Assembly (NCBI RefSeq): GCF_900115635.1
Contig: NZ_FOXE01000008.1
Coordinates: 89,507-153,506 of the forward strand
DNA from: Oscillibacter sp. PC13
GTDB lineage: Bacteria > Bacillota > Clostridia > Oscillospirales > Oscillospiraceae
Length of the DNA: 64,000 bases
Reading direction: 5' to 3'
Shown here: positions 8,236-17,811 of the stretch, piece by piece
Position numbering within the stretch: the first letter of the stretch is position 1
Layout of the letters: each line of letters begins with the position of its first letter
Notes under the pieces: generated by a model
The model's input: only the letters and a program-made list of their open reading frames with translations
The model's database searches: none
What the model was told of the DNA's origin: nothing
Program-made: the position numbers and the translations under genes

Positions 8236-8408
8236 TGCGGACGGACGGCGGAGGCGCACAGGCCATTCCAGGCTTGGTGTAGGCTCGCGAAAGCTTCTGT
8301 GGAACAGGGCTTTTTTCGAGTTCGGCTAGCCCCGACACGAAACCCGGAAGAGGGCGGCGTGTCCTGCGGCGGACGATTCGCAAAAATTTTAAAGGAGGAA
8401 ATCCTACC
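8236..8408 (+). promoter_or_regulatory. Long structured 5' leader of the S-layer gene
   Basis: No gene lies here. The leader holds at least one clear hairpin: GACACG (8334-8339) pairs with CGTGTC (8358-8363), with an inner CCC/GGG helix. It ends in a strong AAAGGAGG ten bases before the ATG. Long stable leaders are common on highly expressed S-layer messages; the role here is inferred. Confidence 0.5.
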
Positions 8409-11318
8409 ATGAAGAAGTTCCTTTCTCTGGTTCTGGCTCTGGTTATGACCATGTCTCTGGTCACCATCAGCGCCGGCGCCAAGGACTTCACGGACAACAG
8501 CAAGATCACCTATGAAGAAGCTGTCGCCGTGGTGTCCGAGATTGGCGTTGTCGACGGCTATACCGACGGCAGCTTCAATCCCCAGAACAACCTGACCCGT
8601 GGCGCAGCTGCAAAGATCATTTGCAACCTGATCCTCGGGCCCACCACCGCCAGCGCTCTGAGCGCAGACACCGCTCCTTTCAAGGACGTGCCCGCCACTC
8701 ATGAGTTTGCCGGTTACATTGCTTACTGCGCACAGCAGGGCATCATCTCCGGCTATGCAGACGGCACCTTCCGTCCCGCCGCTCCCCTGACTGGCTATGC
8801 ATTCCTGAAGATGCTGCTGGGCGGCCTGGGCTATGATGCCCAGATCGAGGGCTTTGTGGGCGGCAACTGGTCCGTGCAGGTCGCCAAGACCGCTCTGGGC
8901 AACAAGCTCACCAGCGGCAACGACGATTTCGTCGGCACCAAGACCGTCAACCGTGAAGAGGCCTGCCTGTACACCTTCAACACCCTGAAGGCTGACATGG
9001 TGGAGTATGATTCCAAGACTTCCGTCAACGTCAACGGCGCTGAGGTTGTCATTGGCAACACCAAGGCTCAGAAGATTGCTTCCGAAGAGGCTGCCGGCTA
9101 TGACGACACCCTGAACAAGGACAACCTGCAGTTCGCTGAGAAGTACTTCCCCAAGCTGACCCGCACCAAGAACTACACCGATAACTTCGGCCGTCCCGCC
9201 GCTGAGTGGAAGTTCAAGTCCACCATCATCGGCACCTACGCCGACGACAGCGACCTGATCGCCACCTACACCGCCAAGGCCAAGAAGGGCGACCTGTACA
9301 GCCTGGTTGGCTCCAGCACTGTGAAGGGCATCGAGGACAAAGACTATGACCTGACTGTCTATGTGGACGGCGACGAGGTCAAGACTCCCGCTGTTGCCGA
9401 CCTGTTTGTGAAGAACAGCTCCGGCGCCGCTGAGGGCAAGAGCACCAAGGCTCCTGGTGTCACTGGCAACGGTGTCCTGACCGAGGTTTACATGGATGAC
9501 GACAACAACGTCACCATCGTGATCATCAATACCTATCTGGCCAAGGCCACTGCTGACTACAACAGCACCAAGGGCACTCTGTCCATTGAGTCTGTTGCGA
9601 CCGGTGAGTGGGTTGCTCCCATGGGCACCACCATCGACAACGATGATGTGAACGTGGAAGAGTTCAAGGAAGACGACTACATCCTGGTCACCTACTCCTA
9701 CATGAGCGACGCCATCGAGTCCGCTGTGAAGGCTGAGGTTGTTACCGGCGAGGTTTCCGAGTACACCGTGACCGACTATGTCATCATGGACGGCACTACC
9801 TACAAGTATGACAAGATGGTTGGCACCGGCGATCACGGCAAGGACGTGGAGTACGCCATCGGCGAGGATGCCATCGTGGTTCTGGACGCTTATGGCTACA
9901 TCCTGTATGTTGATAATGCTGTCTCCACCTCCAACTATGTCTGGATTCAGGACGCTGCTGGCGCCAGCGGTCTGAATAAGAGTGCTATCGCCCAGGCTTA
10001 CTTTGCCGACGGCACTGCTGACGAGATCAGCGTGGCGAAGGTCTCCTTTGTCACCGAGCGTGACAATGACGGTAAGGTCACCGAAACTGCCACCGTCAAG
10101 AACGGCGACTGCATCGAGGTTCTCGATGAGCTGAACGGCTGGTACACCTTCAGCAAGACCTCTGCTGGTAAGTACAATCTGACCAACACCAAGCTGATCA
10201 CCGGCGGCGGCTTCGTTGATCTGGACGGCGAGGTTCAGATTGTTATGAGCGACAGAGTCCGCTTCCTGTTCAATAATGGCCCCAAGGCCAATGACTCCAC
10301 TGTCATGGTCGTCATCGACGAGGACGGCGATCCCACCGTTTACACCGGCGTCAAGGAGATTCCCGACATCTACGCCAGCGGTGCTGTCAGAGTCGAGTGG
10401 GTTGAGAACACCTCCGGCTATGCCAAGTACGTGGCCGTTGACCTGTCCGACGCTACAACTTCCAGCGTGGACGACCAGGCTGTTGCCGATTACCTGATGC
10501 TGCTGAAGCCCACCCCCAACAAGACCGTGATTGCTGATGATACCTATTATCAGTACAAGGTCATCATCGACGGCGAGGAGACCACCAAGTACGTGGTGGA
10601 CGAGATTGTTGACGGCAACGTGCGCGGCGACCTGTACTACAACGTCAAGGAGAACAGCAAGGGTTACATCACCGGCGCCAAGAAGTTTGGCGATAAGGAT
10701 ACCCAGATCGCTTGGATTGACGATATTGCAATGGTCGGAGGCACCATCTCCTACAGCGACGGTACGGTTACCATCGTTGATGAGGAAGGCGATGCGGAGA
10801 TGATCATCTCCGCTGACACCAAGACCTATCTGGTCATCGGCAAGGGCGTGACCGAGCTGCTGAAGGACCCTGCCGCTGATTACGAGACCTATCTGGGCAT
10901 CTCCGCCCGCGCTCTGGCCGGCATGGTCAAGGGCTACAAGGTGGACGGCAATGTCTTCTTCAACCTGGACGATGATGACAGTGACGTTGTCACTGAGCTG
11001 TACATCTACATCTCCGACGCTGTTGAGGTGGACGCTGACGGCAATCCCGTCATCCCCGATGAGGGTGGCGATGAGCCCGAGACCATCACCATCACTGTCA
11101 AGGCTATTGTCAACTTGGGCAACGGTGTTACCGATACCCTGGATGACACGGTCATCGCCGATCTGACCGCTGAGGACTTTGTGGATGGCAAGTACGCTGT
11201 GGAGGCTCCGGACTTCGATGGCTACGCTCCCATTATTGCCAGCAAGAACGTGACCTATGTGGAAGGAACTACCTCCTATGAGGTCTCCTTCACCTACACG
11301 CCCGTTGCTGGAGAGTAA
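8409..11318 (+). CDS. S-layer homology (SLH) domain surface protein
   Basis: A 969-residue secreted protein. The signal peptide is MKKFLSLVLALVMTMSLVTI, with cleavage expected after SAGA (about residue 24). SLH-type repeats follow: residues about 26-76 (GVVDGYTDGSFNPQNNLTRG), 92-150 (GIISGYADGTFRPAAPLTG) and a degenerate third to about 200. SLH domains bind pyruvylated secondary cell-wall polymer. The remaining 750 residues are acidic, Asp/Gly/Thr-rich and beta-like, with no recognised enzyme motif. The C-terminal 75 residues (TITVKAIVNLG...SYEVSFTYTP) resemble a MucBP-like beta module. Codon use is strongly biased, as in nifJ and hppA, suggesting high expression. It is probably the main S-layer or a major surface protein. 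Confidence 0.88.
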   Translation: MKKFLSLVLALVMTMSLVTISAGAKDFTDNSKITYEEAVAVVSEIGVVDGYTDGSFNPQNNLTRGAAAKIICNLILGPTTASALSADTAPFKDVPATHEFAGYIAYCAQQGIISGYADGTFRPAAPLTGYAFLKMLLGGLGYDAQIEGFVGGNWSVQVAKTALGNKLTSGNDDFVGTKTVNREEACLYTFNTLKADMVEYDSKTSVNVNGAEVVIGNTKAQKIASEEAAGYDDTLNKDNLQFAEKYFPKLTRTKNYTDNFGRPAAEWKFKSTIIGTYADDSDLIATYTAKAKKGDLYSLVGSSTVKGIEDKDYDLTVYVDGDEVKTPAVADLFVKNSSGAAEGKSTKAPGVTGNGVLTEVYMDDDNNVTIVIINTYLAKATADYNSTKGTLSIESVATGEWVAPMGTTIDNDDVNVEEFKEDDYILVTYSYMSDAIESAVKAEVVTGEVSEYTVTDYVIMDGTTYKYDKMVGTGDHGKDVEYAIGEDAIVVLDAYGYILYVDNAVSTSNYVWIQDAAGASGLNKSAIAQAYFADGTADEISVAKVSFVTERDNDGKVTETATVKNGDCIEVLDELNGWYTFSKTSAGKYNLTNTKLITGGGFVDLDGEVQIVMSDRVRFLFNNGPKANDSTVMVVIDEDGDPTVYTGVKEIPDIYASGAVRVEWVENTSGYAKYVAVDLSDATTSSVDDQAVADYLMLLKPTPNKTVIADDTYYQYKVIIDGEETTKYVVDEIVDGNVRGDLYYNVKENSKGYITGAKKFGDKDTQIAWIDDIAMVGGTISYSDGTVTIVDEEGDAEMIISADTKTYLVIGKGVTELLKDPAADYETYLGISARALAGMVKGYKVDGNVFFNLDDDDSDVVTELYIYISDAVEVDADGNPVIPDEGGDEPETITITVKAIVNLGNGVTDTLDDTVIADLTAEDFVDGKYAVEAPDFDGYAPIIASKNVTYVEGTTSYEVSFTYTPVAGE

Positions 11319-11348
11319 TCTATCAAAAACGGTTTTCCGTTGAGATAA

Positions 11349-11380
11349 CAAAAGCCCCGCACCATACGGTGCGGGGCTTT
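11349..11380 (+). terminator. Terminator of the S-layer gene
   Basis: Perfect 14-bp arms AAAAGCCCCGCACC and complement around ATAC, ending in TTTT. Confidence 0.93.
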
Positions 11381-11477
11381 TGCATTTATTTATTCTTCCG
11401 GATCTGTGGGGAGCTCTGCAGGAATGGGATTCTCCACCAACTCCTGCCGCCCGTCCGGCCAGCAAATCAACAGCAAC

Positions 11478-12014
11478 TCACTTCACCCCCCAGATTCGGA
11501 ACCGGCATCCGACGGCGAAAGTCAGATTGGTGATGGCGCCGGAATAGTCCAAATAGGAGATGTAGCTGAAGCGGTGGGAAAGCGGAAGAAATTCTGCCGT
11601 TTGATAGCAAAGTGACAGTGCATTGACCGAGCATTGGACATTCTGGTTGCAAAATAAGATCAGTCGGCTGGGACCATATCGGGACGATTCCTGTACGCTT
11701 TCTCCATTACTGTATGCGGATCCAACCTCGGTGCTATTATCAAACTCAATTTTGACGGTTCCCTTGTTGTTGGAGAGCAGTTCCGCATCCACCACGATAG
11801 ACTGCCACTGACTCCAGTCGATGTCGTCTAACTGTATTCGAATACTGGTGGCACTTTCTGTGGTTACGATTTCCCGAATCGGCCGCAGAATGGACTGTCC
11901 GGCGGCCGCCGCCAGGGCGGTGTCAATTTTTTTGTTGTCACGGTTGAAGTCTGTCCGGAGAATCCGGTCGGAGGGTTCCCACTGACAGAGCTGATAATTG
12001 GTCGTTTGCAGCAA
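11478..12014 (-). CDS. Hypothetical protein with phage-tail-like N-terminus
   Basis: About 178 residues if translation starts at TTG 12014, which has AAAAAGGAG nine bases upstream; a GTG at 12077 would add 21 residues but lacks a site. The start TTNYQLCQWEPSDRILRTDFN followed by a DNxKIDxALAA heptad resembles the N-termini of clostridial prophage tail-fibre or baseplate-associated proteins (from memory). The rest is beta-rich with no motif I recognise. No phage genes are adjacent, so it may be a domesticated or remnant gene. Function unknown. Confidence 0.5.
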   Translation of the reverse strand: MLQTTNYQLCQWEPSDRILRTDFNRDNKKIDTALAAAAGQSILRPIREIVTTESATSIRIQLDDIDWSQWQSIVVDAELLSNNKGTVKIEFDNSTEVGSAYSNGESVQESSRYGPSRLILFCNQNVQCSVNALSLCYQTAEFLPLSHRFSYISYLDYSGAITNLTFAVGCRFRIWGVK

Positions 12015-12069
12015 ATGAAATGTCTCCTTTTTCGTTGTTTTTGGGGGAAAATTCAGGGGGCTGGCCAAG

Positions 12070-12125
12070 CCCCACACTATTATATAGTGTGGGGAGGTTC
12101 CTGCACGGCTTGCTGCATGCCGTGC
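12070..12125. repeat. Two adjacent palindromes upstream of the tail-like gene
   Basis: CCCCACACTAT/ATAGTGTGGGG (12070-12080, 12084-12094) and GCACGGC/GCCGTGC (about 12103-12125). On the minus strand they precede the tail-like gene; they may be terminators of an upstream transcript or leader hairpins. No U-tract is obvious. Confidence 0.6.
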
Positions 12126-12170
12126 AGTAGAAAAATTCAGCCCACCCGATACCTATATAAATATTAAAAC

Positions 12171-12201
12171 GGCCCCCGCCGCGCATGCCGCGGCGGGGGC
12201 C
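12171..12201 (-). terminator. Terminator of comM
   Basis: GGCCCCCGCCGC and GCGGCGGGGGCC around a 7-base loop, followed on the minus strand by GUUUUAAU. It lies just past the comM stop. Confidence 0.85.
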
Positions 12202-12205
12202 AAAC

Positions 12206-13723
12206 CTATCCCCTTAAAATATCCGTGTTTCGGAACGAAATCGCCTCGGCCAGATGATCCGGGCCAATGTCGGCCGCACCGTCCAGATCCGCGATGGTCC
12301 GGGCTACCCGGAGAATCCGGTCGTGGGAACGGGCGCTCAGCCCCATGCGGGAGAAGGCGGCCTTCATCAGCGCCTCGCCCCGGCTGTCCAGGCGGCAATG
12401 CGCCGCCAGCTGGGCCGGGGACAGCCGGGCGTTGCAGACGGCGCCGCTCCCGCCCAAACGGGCGGTCTGAATGGCCCGGGCGGCGTCCACCCGCTGCTTG
12501 ACCTCCGCTGAGGATTCCGGTGTTTCTCTCCGCCGCATGGCCTCATACTCCACGGAGGGGACGTGAACATGCAGGTCAATCCGGTCCAGCAGGGGGCCGG
12601 AGATCTTCTGCACGTATTTTTCCACCTCCCGGTCGGAGCAGGTGCACTTGCCGGACGGATGCCCCCGCCAGCCGCAGCGGCAGGGGTTCATGGCGCAGAT
12701 CAGCTGAAACCGGGCGGGCAGGTGCAGCGTGCCGCCTGACCGGGCTACGGTGACCTCGCCCTCCTCCAGGGGCTGCCGCATGGCCTCCAGTACATCCCGC
12801 CGGAATTCCGGCAGTTCGTCCAGAAACAAAATCCCGTGATGGGCCAGGGAGATTTCTCCGGGACGGAGGGCCGGGCCGCCCCCTGCCAGCGCCGCGGCGG
12901 AGGCGGTGTGATGGGGCGCGCGGAAGGGCCGCCTGGTCAGCAGCGGCTGCGAAGGATCCGTCAGGCCTGCTACGGACCAAATGCCGGAGACCTCCAACGC
13001 CTCGTCCCGGCTCATATCCGGCAGAATAGAGGGCAGCCGCTTGGCAAGCATGGACTTGCCGGCGCCCGGACTGCCAATCATCAAAAGATTGTGCCCACCC
13101 GCCGCGGCAATTTCCAGCGCCCGTTTCACGTTTTCCTGTCCCATCACGTCCCGGAAATCCGGCAGGGGGGTGCGGTCAGGCTCCGGTGCCCAGGCGGGGG
13201 CCGGAGAGAGGAGGCTCTCCCCCCGCAGATGAGCCGCCAGGGAACGGACGTCCGGCACGCCGTATACCGTCAGCCCGGATGCCAGCGTGGCCTCGGCGGC
13301 ATTCTCCGCCGGAACAAACAGCTGGCGCACGCCCGCCTCCCGGGCGGCCAGGGCCATCGGCAAAACACCCGCAACGCCGCGCAGGGATCCGGTAAGGGAC
13401 AACTCTCCCAAAAAGGCCGCGTCCTCCGGCAGAGGAGGCAGATCGCCGCCGGCGGCCAGAATTCCCACAAAAATGGGCAGGTCATAGATTGTTCCGGCCT
13501 TTTTTTGACCGGCGGGAGCCAGATTGACCGTGATGCGGCTGACCGGGAATTTGGCGCCGCAGTTCTTCACCGCAGCCCGCACCCGCTCCCGGGCCTCCCG
13601 CACCGCGGTGTCCGGCAGACCCACCACATCAAAGGCGGGCAGCCCGCCGGAGAGAAAACACTCCGCGCTGACCTCATACCCTGTGATGCCGTTCAGCCCC
13701 ATGGAGCGCACCGTCACGACCAT
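12206..13723 (-). CDS. comM: YifB/ComM-family Mg-chelatase-like AAA+ ATPase
   Basis: 505 residues. The N-terminal Lon-protease-like fold (residues 1-160) has GLPDTAVREARERVRAA. The AAA+ Mg-chelatase domain has Walker A GSPGAGKSMLAKRLP and Walker B GILFLDELPEF, and a C-terminal Mg_chelatase_C region has ARSHDRILRVARTIADL. In naturally competent bacteria ComM is a hexameric helicase for branch migration during transformation; many non-competent bacteria also carry it. It is a single-gene unit on the minus strand, divergent from nifJ. Confidence 0.93.
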   Translation of the reverse strand: MVVTVRSMGLNGITGYEVSAECFLSGGLPAFDVVGLPDTAVREARERVRAAVKNCGAKFPVSRITVNLAPAGQKKAGTIYDLPIFVGILAAGGDLPPLPEDAAFLGELSLTGSLRGVAGVLPMALAAREAGVRQLFVPAENAAEATLASGLTVYGVPDVRSLAAHLRGESLLSPAPAWAPEPDRTPLPDFRDVMGQENVKRALEIAAAGGHNLLMIGSPGAGKSMLAKRLPSILPDMSRDEALEVSGIWSVAGLTDPSQPLLTRRPFRAPHHTASAAALAGGGPALRPGEISLAHHGILFLDELPEFRRDVLEAMRQPLEEGEVTVARSGGTLHLPARFQLICAMNPCRCGWRGHPSGKCTCSDREVEKYVQKISGPLLDRIDLHVHVPSVEYEAMRRRETPESSAEVKQRVDAARAIQTARLGGSGAVCNARLSPAQLAAHCRLDSRGEALMKAAFSRMGLSARSHDRILRVARTIADLDGAADIGPDHLAEAISFRNTDILRG

Positions 13724-13890
13724 TCATACCACCCCGTCTGCACCGGCATAAAAACCGGCTGGAAAATCAATGAAAATCTGGAGGAATGCTTCTTGAAGTT
13801 TACCACAAATTGACGAAATAGGGAACACTGAATTCGAAAAGTGCCTAAAAAAAGGAAAATATTTTGGACTTTACGCAGAAAAGGAAAAAA

Positions 13891-13908
13891 TTGTGTAAAA
13901 AATAACAA
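13891..13908 (+). promoter_or_regulatory. Candidate Rex-type operator upstream of nifJ
   Basis: TTGTGTA AAAA ATAACAA matches the clostridial Rex consensus TTGTTAA-N4-TTAACAA at 11 of 14 positions and lies 8 bp before the -35 box. It would couple nifJ to the NADH/NAD ratio. No rex gene is in the window. Confidence 0.4.
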
Positions 13909-13916
13909 AGTCCTGG

Positions 13917-13945
13917 TTTACAGAGAAAAGGACAAGTGATATAAT
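13917..13945 (+). promoter_or_regulatory. nifJ promoter
   Basis: TTTACA, 17 bp, TATAAT. The leader carries a 19-bp perfect palindrome (TTGCTGCCC A GGGCAGCAA, about 14003-14021) just before the ribosome-binding site. Confidence 0.85.
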
Positions 13946-14038
13946 ACTATCGCATGAAAATTCCGGGGGAGTTTTATCTGGATTTCGTGTTTGGCTTAAG
14001 ATTGCTGCCCAGGGCAGCAAATTGTAGGAGGTAAGTTT

Positions 14039-17000
14039 ATGGCAAGAAAGTTCAAGTCCATGGACGGTAATAATGCTGCTGCCTATGTCAGCTATGCATT
14101 TACCGAAGTGGCGGGTATCTATCCGATTACCCCGTCCTCTCCCATGGCGGACCTGGTCGACCAGTGGTCTGCGGCCGGCCAGAAGAACATTTTCGGTACG
14201 ACGGTCAAGGTATGCGAAATGCAGTCTGAGGCTGGCGCTTCCGGAACGGTTCACGGCTCTTTGGCGGCCGGTGCGCTGACCACTACCTATACCGCGTCTC
14301 AGGGCCTGCTGCTGATGATTCCCAATATGTATAAGATCGCCGGCGAGTTGTTGCCCTGCGTATTCCATGTCTCTGCACGTACGGTTTCCACCCACGCGCT
14401 GAATATCTTTGGCGATCATTCTGATGTCATGGCCTGCCGCCAGACCGGCTTTGCCATGCTGTGCGAGAATGATCCCCAGGAGGTCATGGATTTGGCTCCT
14501 GTGGCCCATCTGGCCGCAATTGAGGGCCGTGTCCCCTTTATTAACTTCTTTGATGGCTTCCGGACCTCTCACGAGATCCAGAAGGTGGCTGTATGGGATT
14601 ACGAGGATCTGAAGGAAATGTGCGATATGGACGCTGTTACCGCGTTCCGCAAGCACGCCCTGAATCCCGAGCGCCCCAACATGCGCGGTTCCCACGAGAA
14701 CGGCGATATTTTCTTCCAGCATCGTGAGGCCTGTAACCCCTATTATGATGCTCTGCCCGATGTGGTGGAGAAGTACATGGGCAAGGTCAACGAGAAGCTG
14801 GGCACCGACTATCAGCTGTTCAACTATTATGGCGCGCCCGACGCAGACCGCGTCATCATCGCCATGGGCTCCATCTGCGACGTGGCCGAGGAAGTTATCG
14901 ACTACATGACCGCCCAGGGCGAGAAGGTCGGTATGGTGAAGGTTCGCCTGTACCGCCCCTTCCGGGCTGACAAGCTGATTGCAGCCATTCCCGCCACTGC
15001 CAGGAAGATCGCCGTTCTGGACCGTACCAAGGAGCCCGGCTCCCAGGGTGAGCCCCTGTACATGGATGTTGTCACCGCGCTGGCCAATGCCGGCAAGACC
15101 GATATCCAGGTGATCGGCGGCCGTTACGGCCTGGGCAGCAAGGATACGCCGCCCCGGAGCGTCTTTGCCGTGTATGAGGAGCTGGCCAAGGATCAGATGA
15201 AGCGTCAGTTCACCATCGGCATCGTGGACGATGTCACGCACCTCTCCCTGGAGGAGAGGCCCGCTCCCAGCGTGGCTCCCGCCGGCACGATCGCCTGCAA
15301 GTTCTGGGGCCTGGGCGGCGACGGCACCGTGGGCGCCAACAAGAACTCCATCAAGATCATCGGCGACCACACCGATAAATATGTGCAGGCGTACTTCCAG
15401 TACGACTCCAAGAAGACCGGCGGCGTGACCATCAGCCATCTGCGCTTTGGTGATAAGCCCATCAAGTCTTCTTATTACATCAATAAGGCCGACTTTGTGG
15501 CCTGCCATGTGCCCGCTTACATCACCAAGGGATTCCCCATTGTCCGCGACGTAAAGCCCGGCGGCACTTTCCTGATCAACTGCCAGTGGAGTGATGAGGA
15601 TCTGAGTCACCATCTGGATGCCGCGTCCAAGCGCTATATCGCAAAGAATAACATCCAGGTTTATACCATTGATGCTATCGATCTGGCTGCCAAGATCGGC
15701 ATGGGCAAGCGGACCAATACGATCCTGCAGTCCGCGTTCTTCTCTCTGGCTAAGGTGATGCCTGGCGCAGAGGCTGTCCAGTACATGAAGGACGCTGCCA
15801 CCCACTCCTACCTGAAGAAGGGCCAGGATGTGGTGGATATGAACCACAAGGCTATTGACGCCGGCGCGACTGCTTACAAGAAGTTCGATGTGCCGGCTGA
15901 CTGGGCGGATGCGAAGGATGAGAACACCGGCGTCAAGCACGAGGGCCCTGCCGCTCTGGTGGAGCAGGTGAGCACCATCCTGGATCCCGTTGGCAAGATG
16001 GACGGCGACAGCCTGCCTGTGTCCGCATTCGTCAAGCACGTGGACGGCCAGTTTGAGCTGGGCGCCGCCGCTTACGAAAAGCGCGGCGTGGCGGTGAGCG
16101 TCCCCACCTGGGATTCCACCAAGTGCATCCAGTGCAACAACTGCGCCTATGTCTGCCCCCATGCCACCATCCGTCCCTACGCGCTGACGGAGGAGGAGGC
16201 CAAGAATGCCCCCGCCGCCGCTAAGATTGTGGATGTGAAGGCCGGCAAGGGCAAGGGCGTGTACAAGTATACCATGGCCGTGTCTCCTCTGGACTGCATG
16301 GGCTGCGGCGTCTGCGTGGGCCAGTGCCCGGTGGATGCCCTGGCAATGGTTCCCCAGGAGCAGGAGGCCGCTCAGCAGGAGGTCTGGGGCTACTGCGTGG
16401 AGAAGGTCGCTGAGAAGAAGGACATGCAGGACGATACCGTCAAGGGCAGCCAGTTCAAGCAGCCCATGCTGGAATTCTCCGGCTCCTGCGCAGGCTGCGC
16501 CGAGACCAGCTATGCCCGCCTGATTACCCAGCTCTTCGGCGATCATATGTATATCTCCAACGCCACCGGCTGCTCTTCCATCTGGGGCGGTCCGGCTGCC
16601 ACCTCTCCTTACTGCACGAACAAGGCCGGCCATGGCCCTGCCTGGTCCAACTCCCTGTTTGAGGACAACGCAGAGCACGGCTTGGGCATGTTCCTGGGCC
16701 AGCAGGCCACCCGCAGCCGCTTGGCTGAGCAGATCAAGGAACTGGCCGGAGTGACGACCATTCCCGCCAAGAAGGCTGCTTGCGAGGAATACCTCGCCAC
16801 CATGGAGGACTACACTGCCAATAAGCCCGCCACCGACAAGCTGATTGCCGAACTGGAGGCCGATCCCGACTGCCCGTACAGCAAGGCTATCCTGGCGGAT
16901 AAGGAATATCTGTGCAAGAAGTCCATGTGGATTTTCGGCGGCGACGGCTGGGCCTATGACATCGGCTTCGGCGGTGTGGATCATGTGCTGGCCTCCGGCA

Positions 17001-17566
17001 ATGATGTGAACATCTTCGTCTTCGATACCGAGGTCTATTCCAATACCGGCGGACAGGCTTCCAAGGCCTCCAACATCGGCCAGGTGGCACAGTTCGCCGC
17101 GGCCGGCAAGGAGATCAAGAAGAAGTCCCTGGCGGAGATTGCCATGAGTTACGGCTATATCTATGTGGCACAGGTGGCCATGGGTGCCAATCCTGCGCAG
17201 ACACTGAAAGCCATTAAGGAGGCCGAGGCCTATCACGGTCCCTCCCTGATCATCGGCTATTCTCCCTGCGAGATGCATTCCATCAAGGGCGGCATGATGA
17301 ATGCCCAGAAGGAAATGAAGCGTGCTGTGGACTGCGGCTATTGGAACCTGTTCCGCTTTAATCCCACTGCCGAGGGCGCCAAGTTCACCCTGGATTCCAA
17401 GGAGCCGGCCGGCGGCTATCAGGAGTTCCTGATGAACGAAGCCCGCTACAGCCGCCTTACCCGTGAGTTCCCGGAACGCGCCACTGTGCTGTTTGAGAAA
17501 TCCGAGGAGGCTGCAAAGGCACGGTATGAGCATCTGCTCAAGCTGAAGAGCATGTACGAGGGCTGA
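14039..17566 (+). CDS. nifJ: Pyruvate:ferredoxin (flavodoxin) oxidoreductase
   Basis: Converts pyruvate and CoA to acetyl-CoA and CO2, reducing ferredoxin: the key step of anaerobic fermentation. The 1175 residues contain the fused single-chain form. The pyrimidine-binding domain starts at residue 1 (NNAAAYVSYAFTEVAGIYPITPSSPM). Two [4Fe-4S] ferredoxin motifs are visible, CIQCNNCAYVCP and CMGCGVCVGQCP, and a TPP domain has GSCAGCAETSYARL, GGDGWAYDIGFGG and a GQASKAS segment. The ATG has TAGGAGGT upstream. Codon use is optimised for high expression. Acetyl-CoA can flow to pta (33838-34818). Confidence 0.97.
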   Translation: MARKFKSMDGNNAAAYVSYAFTEVAGIYPITPSSPMADLVDQWSAAGQKNIFGTTVKVCEMQSEAGASGTVHGSLAAGALTTTYTASQGLLLMIPNMYKIAGELLPCVFHVSARTVSTHALNIFGDHSDVMACRQTGFAMLCENDPQEVMDLAPVAHLAAIEGRVPFINFFDGFRTSHEIQKVAVWDYEDLKEMCDMDAVTAFRKHALNPERPNMRGSHENGDIFFQHREACNPYYDALPDVVEKYMGKVNEKLGTDYQLFNYYGAPDADRVIIAMGSICDVAEEVIDYMTAQGEKVGMVKVRLYRPFRADKLIAAIPATARKIAVLDRTKEPGSQGEPLYMDVVTALANAGKTDIQVIGGRYGLGSKDTPPRSVFAVYEELAKDQMKRQFTIGIVDDVTHLSLEERPAPSVAPAGTIACKFWGLGGDGTVGANKNSIKIIGDHTDKYVQAYFQYDSKKTGGVTISHLRFGDKPIKSSYYINKADFVACHVPAYITKGFPIVRDVKPGGTFLINCQWSDEDLSHHLDAASKRYIAKNNIQVYTIDAIDLAAKIGMGKRTNTILQSAFFSLAKVMPGAEAVQYMKDAATHSYLKKGQDVVDMNHKAIDAGATAYKKFDVPADWADAKDENTGVKHEGPAALVEQVSTILDPVGKMDGDSLPVSAFVKHVDGQFELGAAAYEKRGVAVSVPTWDSTKCIQCNNCAYVCPHATIRPYALTEEEAKNAPAAAKIVDVKAGKGKGVYKYTMAVSPLDCMGCGVCVGQCPVDALAMVPQEQEAAQQEVWGYCVEKVAEKKDMQDDTVKGSQFKQPMLEFSGSCAGCAETSYARLITQLFGDHMYISNATGCSSIWGGPAATSPYCTNKAGHGPAWSNSLFEDNAEHGLGMFLGQQATRSRLAEQIKELAGVTTIPAKKAACEEYLATMEDYTANKPATDKLIAELEADPDCPYSKAILADKEYLCKKSMWIFGGDGWAYDIGFGGVDHVLASGNDVNIFVFDTEVYSNTGGQASKASNIGQVAQFAAAGKEIKKKSLAEIAMSYGYIYVAQVAMGANPAQTLKAIKEAEAYHGPSLIIGYSPCEMHSIKGGMMNAQKEMKRAVDCGYWNLFRFNPTAEGAKFTLDSKEPAGGYQEFLMNEARYSRLTREFPERATVLFEKSEEAAKARYEHLLKLKSMYEG

Positions 17567-17584
17567 TCCCCTGTTCAACCGGAT

Positions 17585-17617
17585 AAAAAGGCCACGGGAG
17601 CTTCCCGTGGCCTTTTT
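17585..17617 (+). terminator. Terminator of nifJ
   Basis: Perfect 15-bp arms AAAAAGGCCACGGGA and complement around GCT, ending TTTTT. Confidence 0.94.
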
Positions 17618-17754
17618 GCGCGGATAACAGGAAAAAACAGAGCTGGGTAAGCGGCCTGCCTCAATATGCTGCTCAAGACAGGCTGCCAAGCAACCGTGTG
17701 ACGGGCCATTCCAATACCTGTGTAAAAAACAATCAAAAATTTTATAAAAAGAGG

Positions 17755-17783
17755 TAGAAACTCCGGGGCCAAAGGACTATAAT
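17755..17783 (+). promoter_or_regulatory. Promoter of the LTA-synthase-like gene
   Basis: TAGAAA, 17 bp, TATAAT. Confidence 0.65.
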
Positions 17784-17811
17784 CTTTCAGTCTATCAAAG
17801 AGGAGGCTATT

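Noticed and set aside
8223..11465. A 1080-codon open frame antisense to the S-layer gene
   Set aside because: It mirrors the codon bias of the plus-strand gene (GNC-rich codons leave the antisense frame open), has no ribosome-binding site, and its sequence is low-complexity Gly/Val/Asp without family motifs.
11389..11476. Possible short frame just downstream of the tail-like gene, starting TTG
   Set aside because: On checking the bases across the line boundary the frame has no stop before the S-layer terminator, and no ribosome-binding site is evident.
13871..17689. A 1272-codon open frame antisense to nifJ
   Set aside because: nifJ on the other strand has all expected motifs; the antisense frame is open only because of biased codon use.
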